Part shown: one piece after another, positions 59,930 to 64,000 of the stretch
Numbering within the stretch: the first letter of the stretch is position 1
How the letters are laid out: every line of letters begins with the position of its first letter
NCBI GenBank assembly: GCA_009193035.1
Contig: SWDT01000011.1
Coordinates: forward strand, 682,001-746,000
Length of the DNA stretch: 64,000 nucleotides
DNA from: Halicephalobus mephisto
Taxonomy: Eukaryota > Nematoda > Chromadorea > Rhabditida > Panagrolaimidae
Direction: 5' to 3'
Program-made: the position numbers and the translations under genes
Notes under the pieces: model-generated
What the model was told of the DNA's origin: nothing
Seen by the model: the letters and a program-made list of their open reading frames with translations, nothing else
Database searches by the model: none

Positions 59930-61300
59930 GAACGAGAAAAATAAAATAAATGTATAAAATTTCGTCAAAAGTTGAAAGATACAAATGCACACTATTGCAT
60001 GTTCGTTAATTAGCGGTTCCACTTTGAAAACGTTTGTTTTCTTTTTTAATTGACTAATTTCGGTAATTCTCTTTTTCAATTAGGTTTATTTTGTATACTA
60101 ATCAAAACCACTTCATCGATTTTTCGGAAAAGTAATCAGAAACACGAAAAAACACAATCCTAAATTTTGAAATTTCCTTGATTATTTTACTTCAGAATTT
60201 AGAGATTTTCCTGATTATTTTACTTCAGAAGAACGCTCAACAGAAATGGAATATAGATTCTGAATCAGTATTTCGAGAGCTGCAAAATGATACATAACTC
60301 GTTCCAAAAAGCCACTTCGAATAAGTGAACTTTTCTTGTTAGACAAGTGATCATCGATCTGACCTCTTGACAATGACGTGGCGATTTTCTCGAATCCAGA
60401 ATTCTTACTAATTTGTTTTCAGTAAGAAAAAATCCAAATAAAAATTCAAGAATATTTATTCGAAATTCAAAAACTGAACAGAATATTTCTTTAAAAATAT
60501 TTTCGACGAAAACAGAAATGGCCATTTTTCTTATTCTTTGATCAGTCTAAATTGATCAAAACAACCTGTGCTTTGTATTACCAAAGTTGACAGTCGGAAT
60601 TTGAGGACAAATTTGGTGATCAGTGTTCGAGACCAAAATTTGATTTCTTCGTCCTTAGATGCAAAGTCTTTTTCTGCCTTTCCGAATTTTCGAATCAAAA
60701 TGAGCATCTGAAGTGATGCCATCAAAATCATAGATAGGTCTCAGTATAGGCTTCCTGAAGAAGTCATTAGAATCTTCCCATGTGGTTTCTGAAGTGAGCT
60801 GTGTGTGGCACAAACTTATGATTTTTTATTAGAAAAAAAGTTTATATTTTGCGTCATAACTTCTGAAGCAGAAAACCTGAAGTGACGAAAAACAACTCAA
60901 ATGATACACCTGATAGAGCTATAGTTAGTCACAAAACGAATTTCTGGTACGACGATTTTGGAGCAAGTTATGATCGAAAGATGCAACATTTTGAACTATA
61001 CTGTAAAAATACCGATTGATTTGCTCGAATATTTCAATTAAATCGCAAATTTTACTTTGATGTTGAAGTTTTTTATAATTCTTGGCATCAGTCGGAAAAT
61101 AAAAAAAAGGATTTTTCATACTTGCATTCATGTAGTAATTTAAAAAAAAGCATTTTATATGATTTTCTCTCTTGTTACAAATACTGTGGAATTTCAATTT
61201 CTTTTTTTGAAAATGAATTTGTAAATATTCTGAACAAAAAACTTGATCGAGAAAATATATAAGATTATTGGCTAGAGATTCAACAAATAATGATCTATCG
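59930..61300. other. Spacer inside the peptide cluster
   Basis: No gene is supported. It contains one repeat unit related to 23230-24400 (about 60040-60150) and unannotated moderately complex DNA. A minus-strand open frame of 162 aa (60925-61413) overlaps the TIR element at its start and resembles no family I recognise. Confidence 0.4.
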
Positions 61301-61309
61301 AGAATATTA

Positions 61310-61680
61310 TACACAAAAAGGAGCATAACTTTTAACCTCGTGACAATCGCAAAATGTAATACAATCGTCACATTTTTAAAAATATTTGACATTTGTGATA
61401 AAAAATAAAACATAATAGTGACGATTTTGCGTTTGTTACTGTACCAAAAGTTACATTTTTTGTGTTGATATCGGTGAATTGTATATGATATATAGATACA
61501 TTAGAACGGCTCTGATGTATCAGATGCATTATATCCAATGTATAGTTACATTAAGTTCATACAAAAAAGTAACTTTCGATCTTGTAACAGTTTCGAAATA
61601 TAACAATCGTCACATTTTTCGTGAATATTTGACATTTGTGATAAAAAAATAAAACATAATAGTGACGATTTTGCATTTTT
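61310..61680. mobile_element. GTAAC TIR-family element, two tandem units
   Basis: Left end TATACACAAAAAGGAGCATA. Two units ~265 bp apart contain CAATCGTCACATTTTT, and the interior has GATACATTAGAACGGC and GCATTATATCCAATGTA. It runs in reverse relative to 19408-20030, and the right end is not clear. Confidence 0.65.
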
Positions 61681-61902
61681 TATATTTAACTAGTTCAACA
61701 TTGATTGAAACAATCTTATTTGTTGTTAAAAATGATAATATCGTAATTTTATTTAAAGTCAAATCATACAAAATCATATTACTAAAAAGTTACAAGTCAT
61801 CATATTACGGAATTGTCTTGACGGAGAATTTTTTGGAATTATAAATTCTGAAAGATTCTAATCCCATCATCAGATTTCTTAAATTCACAGATATCTGTTT
61901 TT

Positions 61903-62110
61903 TCAAGATAGGTTTTTTCCGAAGTCCCATCCACCGCGATAGCCTCCGCCGAATCTTCTGAAGCCACCTCTGAAATTGATTGTAGTGATTTTAAAAACAA
62001 ATTTAAGCTTACTCATATGATCCAGAGCCCCTTTCCCACGATGCGTATCCGTTGATGGAAACGACGAGGATGAGGAGAAGAAGAACAAAAAGGAAGACTT
62101 TGTAGAGCAT
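61903..62110 (-). CDS. Secreted Gly/Arg/Trp peptide, antimicrobial-like (cluster gene 2)
   Basis: Two exons, 62110-62013 and 61969-61903, encode 54 aa. The signal peptide (MLYKVFLFVLLLLILVVSIN) aligns with gene 1, and the intron (43 nt) lies at the same phase and place, after ...GSGSYE. The mature part is short: GGFRRFGGGYRGGWDFGKNL then S. It is a clear paralogue of gene 1 lacking the YGGYYPN repeats. It is probably secreted from the epidermis or gut, by analogy with nematode Gly-rich peptides. Confidence 0.75.
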
Positions 62111-62145
62111 CTTCGTTAATGATACTTGTATAATAAATTATCTCC

Positions 62146-62195
62146 TTTTATAGGCACAGAAATCGTGAATCAATTAAACGTAATTTGTTATTCAG
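62146..62195 (-). promoter_or_regulatory. Cluster gene 2 promoter: TATA box plus conserved upstream element
   Basis: Minus-strand CTATAAAA (62153-62146) lies 36 bases before the ATG. The related element (plus strand CAATTAAACGTAATTTGTTA) starts about 16 bases beyond it. Confidence 0.55.
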
Positions 62196-62235
62196 CGAAA
62201 TAATATGGGAACATTACAAATTAGTTATTACGCAT

Positions 62236-62590
62236 ACACAAAAAATACGTTAAAACAACTTTGATATATCGGAGATATTATCTTCAATATATGGATATAT
62301 TAAGTTTCTATAAATACACTAAATATAATACATCAGATACATCAGAATCGTTCTAAAGTATCCTCTTTGTGTGTGGTATCGACATCAAAATAGTTCTAAT
62401 ATATCGGGTATATTATCTTCAATGTATGAATGTGTTAACCTTCTATAGATACATTAAATATAATACATCAGAACCGTTTTAAAGTACCCTCTTTGTGTGT
62501 GATATCGACACATCAAAAGAGCTTTGATATATCGGGTATATTATCTTCAATATATAGATATATTAGAACCGTTTTAGTGTATACATACGT
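62236..62590. repeat. GTATC/GATAC satellite, about 2.5 units
   Basis: Units of ~125 bp with TTTGATATATCGGGTATATT, ATCTTCAATATATAGATATA and CTTTGTGTGTGGTATCGACA. The left edge is CATACACAAAAAATACG. Same family as 28207 and 58105, placed between two cluster genes. Confidence 0.7.
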
Positions 62591-62699
62591 CTCCTTGAAA
62601 AATTAATCATGATCATTTTCTTAATATCATATTGTAATAGAAACTAAGAAATATTTATTATCTATTAAATTATAGTGTTTATCACAAAAAATAATTTTA

Positions 62700-63081
62700 T
62701 TATTTTCCACGACGACGATATATAACCCATCTTCTTGTAGTCGGTCTTCTTCTTACATATGTCCTCCTCGTGTAAGTTGGTCTTCTTACATATGTTCTTC
62801 TTGTGTAAGTCGGTCTTCTTGTGGTGTAAATTCGTCTTTTCCAACTATAGGTCGGTCCTCTTCTGTAATAATGCCAAAACTTTCTAAATGTAATCCGGAA
62901 GGGTCTTCCTGATTTTAATAAGTCTTCTATCGACAGATCTCTGGAATCAATTTTGTTTATTTTAAAAATAAAATCAAACTTACTCATCGGAATTTGATTC
63001 AGAAGTTTTTTTCACCGATTGGCTTTCGTGAATGAAAAAAATAAAAAAAAGAAAAAGAAAAAAATAAACTTTATAAAACAT
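62700..63081 (-). CDS. Secreted Arg/Tyr/Thr-rich cationic peptide (cluster gene 3)
   Basis: Two exons, 63081-62984 and 62940-62700, encode 112 aa. The signal peptide (MFYKVYFFLFLFFIFFIHES) and the intron (43 nt, phase 2, after ESNSDE) match the neighbours. The mature part is strongly basic, with repeats RRPTYTRRTYV twice and RRRPTTRRWVIYRRRGK at the end: about one third Arg, no Cys. High positive charge with Tyr/Trp suggests a membrane-active or nucleic-acid-binding antimicrobial peptide, or a structural cuticle peptide. The role is inferred only. Confidence 0.75.
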
Positions 63082-63112
63082 GATTTTTGAAACTTTTAAT
63101 TTAGGATTTTCT

Positions 63113-63165
63113 TTTTATAGTCAAAAATTCCCTAACGTTAATTAAACACAGCGTAAACTTTAATT
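63113..63165 (-). promoter_or_regulatory. Cluster gene 3 promoter: TATA box plus conserved upstream element
   Basis: Minus-strand CTATAAAA (63120-63113) lies 32 bases before the ATG. The element (plus strand GTTAATTAAACACAGCGTAA) starts at 63137, 17 bases beyond. Confidence 0.55.
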
Positions 63166-63523
63166 TGATGAATAAACAATTTTGTTACAATCTGTTTTAG
63201 TAATTCATCAAAGTCGAAAAACTTTAAAATCGGAATTGAACGAAAATAAAAAGATTTATGTAATTTTTTCGAGAAAAAATTTGATCAATTTCTAAAACTT
63301 TCGAAATTATGTTAACAATAACAAAAGATAACTAGTCAGTTACCGTAATAAATCCTAAAACTTCTAAAGTTATGTTAGTAATAATAAAAGATAACTAGTC
63401 GGTTACCGTAATAAATTCCTAAATTTATTTTTTTTTATTTTCAATCATCTTCGGGAATTTAAAAACTTCAAAAAAGTATTTTCTAGTAATACTTCTTACA
63501 AAAGAAACTAATTTTATTATTTC

Positions 63524-63870
63524 TCACTTGGATGTCATGAAGTTTATCCTGGTATCCTTCTGAAGTAGGAGCTTTTGTGGGTAATACGGTAGCATATTCC
63601 CTTCCTGTTTAGGTCCTCTAGAGACAAATTTCACAAATTTCACAAATTTTATTCCTATTTCGCACAGAAAGCAACAAAGTTATCTACAATCTTTAAAGTG
63701 ACTAGATTTTATAAATGACTACTAGAGACAAGTTCCTAAAATTAATTTCTTAAATCTTAAAAAATAAAATAAAACTTACTCAAAAGAATTTGATTCAAAT
63801 TTTCTTCCTGATTGAACCTCATTGAAAAAGGAAAAAAAAGAAGAACAAAAAAGAAATTTTTGAAGAACAT
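63524..63870 (-). pseudogene. Fourth peptide-cluster paralogue, signal peptide frameshifted
   Basis: ATG 63870 starts MFFKNFFFVLLFF, like its neighbours, but a one-base change in the T-rich run around 63825-63835 puts the following conserved linker (NEVQSGRKFESNSFE, ending at a GTAAGT donor, exon end 63780) out of frame with the ATG. An exon from 63617 to the stop at 63524 (EGPKQEGNMLPYYPQK...) fits the linker frame; the intron is longer (162 nt) than in the paralogues. The ATG frame itself meets an early stop after splicing. It may be a recent pseudogene or a homopolymer base-count error. Confidence 0.5.
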
Positions 63871-63903
63871 TTTGGTTTTTTTGAATTTTGTAATTACTGA
63901 TTC

Positions 63904-63961
63904 TCTTTTATAACCACGAATTATTCAATGTTAATTGAACATAACCGGTATTGTAATTCAG
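63904..63961 (-). promoter_or_regulatory. Cluster gene 4 promoter: TATA box plus conserved upstream element
   Basis: Minus-strand TTATAAAAG (63912-63904) lies 34 bases before the ATG. The element (plus strand GTTAATTGAACATAACCGGT, then ATTGTAATTCAG) starts at 63930, 18 bases beyond. Confidence 0.6.
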
Positions 63962-64000
63962 AGAATACGGACCTGTGTAACGATCTCTAAGTAATTTATC

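Noticed and set aside
60925..61413. 162-aa minus-strand open frame
   Set aside because: It starts inside a TIR-family repeat, has A/T-driven composition and no recognisable domain, signal or splice context.

Overview
The window is eukaryotic nuclear DNA from a nematode, most likely a Rhabditida species related to Caenorhabditis. The reasons are: AT-rich DNA; many introns of about 42-50 nt with GTAAGT donors and TTTCAG acceptors; ATGs lying just downstream of acceptor-like sites, as expected for spliced-leader trans-splicing; AATAAA signals; and a nematode-type gene set. These are inferences from sequence features, not a species identification.

Layout. 0.55-4.51 kb (+): ATRX/XNP-1 SNF2 chromatin remodeller, 12 exons. 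6.05-7.32 kb (+): a small Snail/Scratch-type C2H2 zinc-finger protein, with a near-identical 480-bp repeat upstream of the gene and again in its first intron. 8.30-11.92 kb (+): a CD36/SCARB-type scavenger receptor. 15.4-19.3 kb (+): an alpha-type nicotinic-receptor-like Cys-loop channel subunit. 19.3-32.6 kb: about 13 kb of satellites, TIR-bounded non-autonomous elements and low-complexity DNA, with one weak candidate for a small cysteine-rich peptide on the minus strand. 32.7-51.4 kb (+): an SK-type calcium-activated potassium channel (KCNN/kcnl family) with very long repeat-filled introns and, by exon-phase analysis, several alternative N-termini. 51.9-55.4 kb (-): ER oxidoreductin ERO-1, convergent with the channel. 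58.9-63.9 kb (-): four tandem two-exon genes for small secreted peptides (YGGYYPN-repeat, Gly/Arg/Trp, Arg/Tyr-rich, and one probably broken copy). They share the same intron position and a common TATA-plus-upstream-element promoter.

The large genes are unrelated housekeeping or neuronal genes and do not form a pathway. The peptide cluster at the right end is the one functional group. It resembles nematode epidermal antimicrobial/neuropeptide-like families in its architecture but has unfamiliar mature sequences. The second theme is repeat biology: a TIR family ending in ACACAAAAAA-type sequence occurs at several loci, and its core has expanded into tandem arrays of GTATC/GATAC-rich satellite.

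All exon models were built by hand from splice signals, reading-frame continuity and recalled family motifs. No alignment or transcript data were available.
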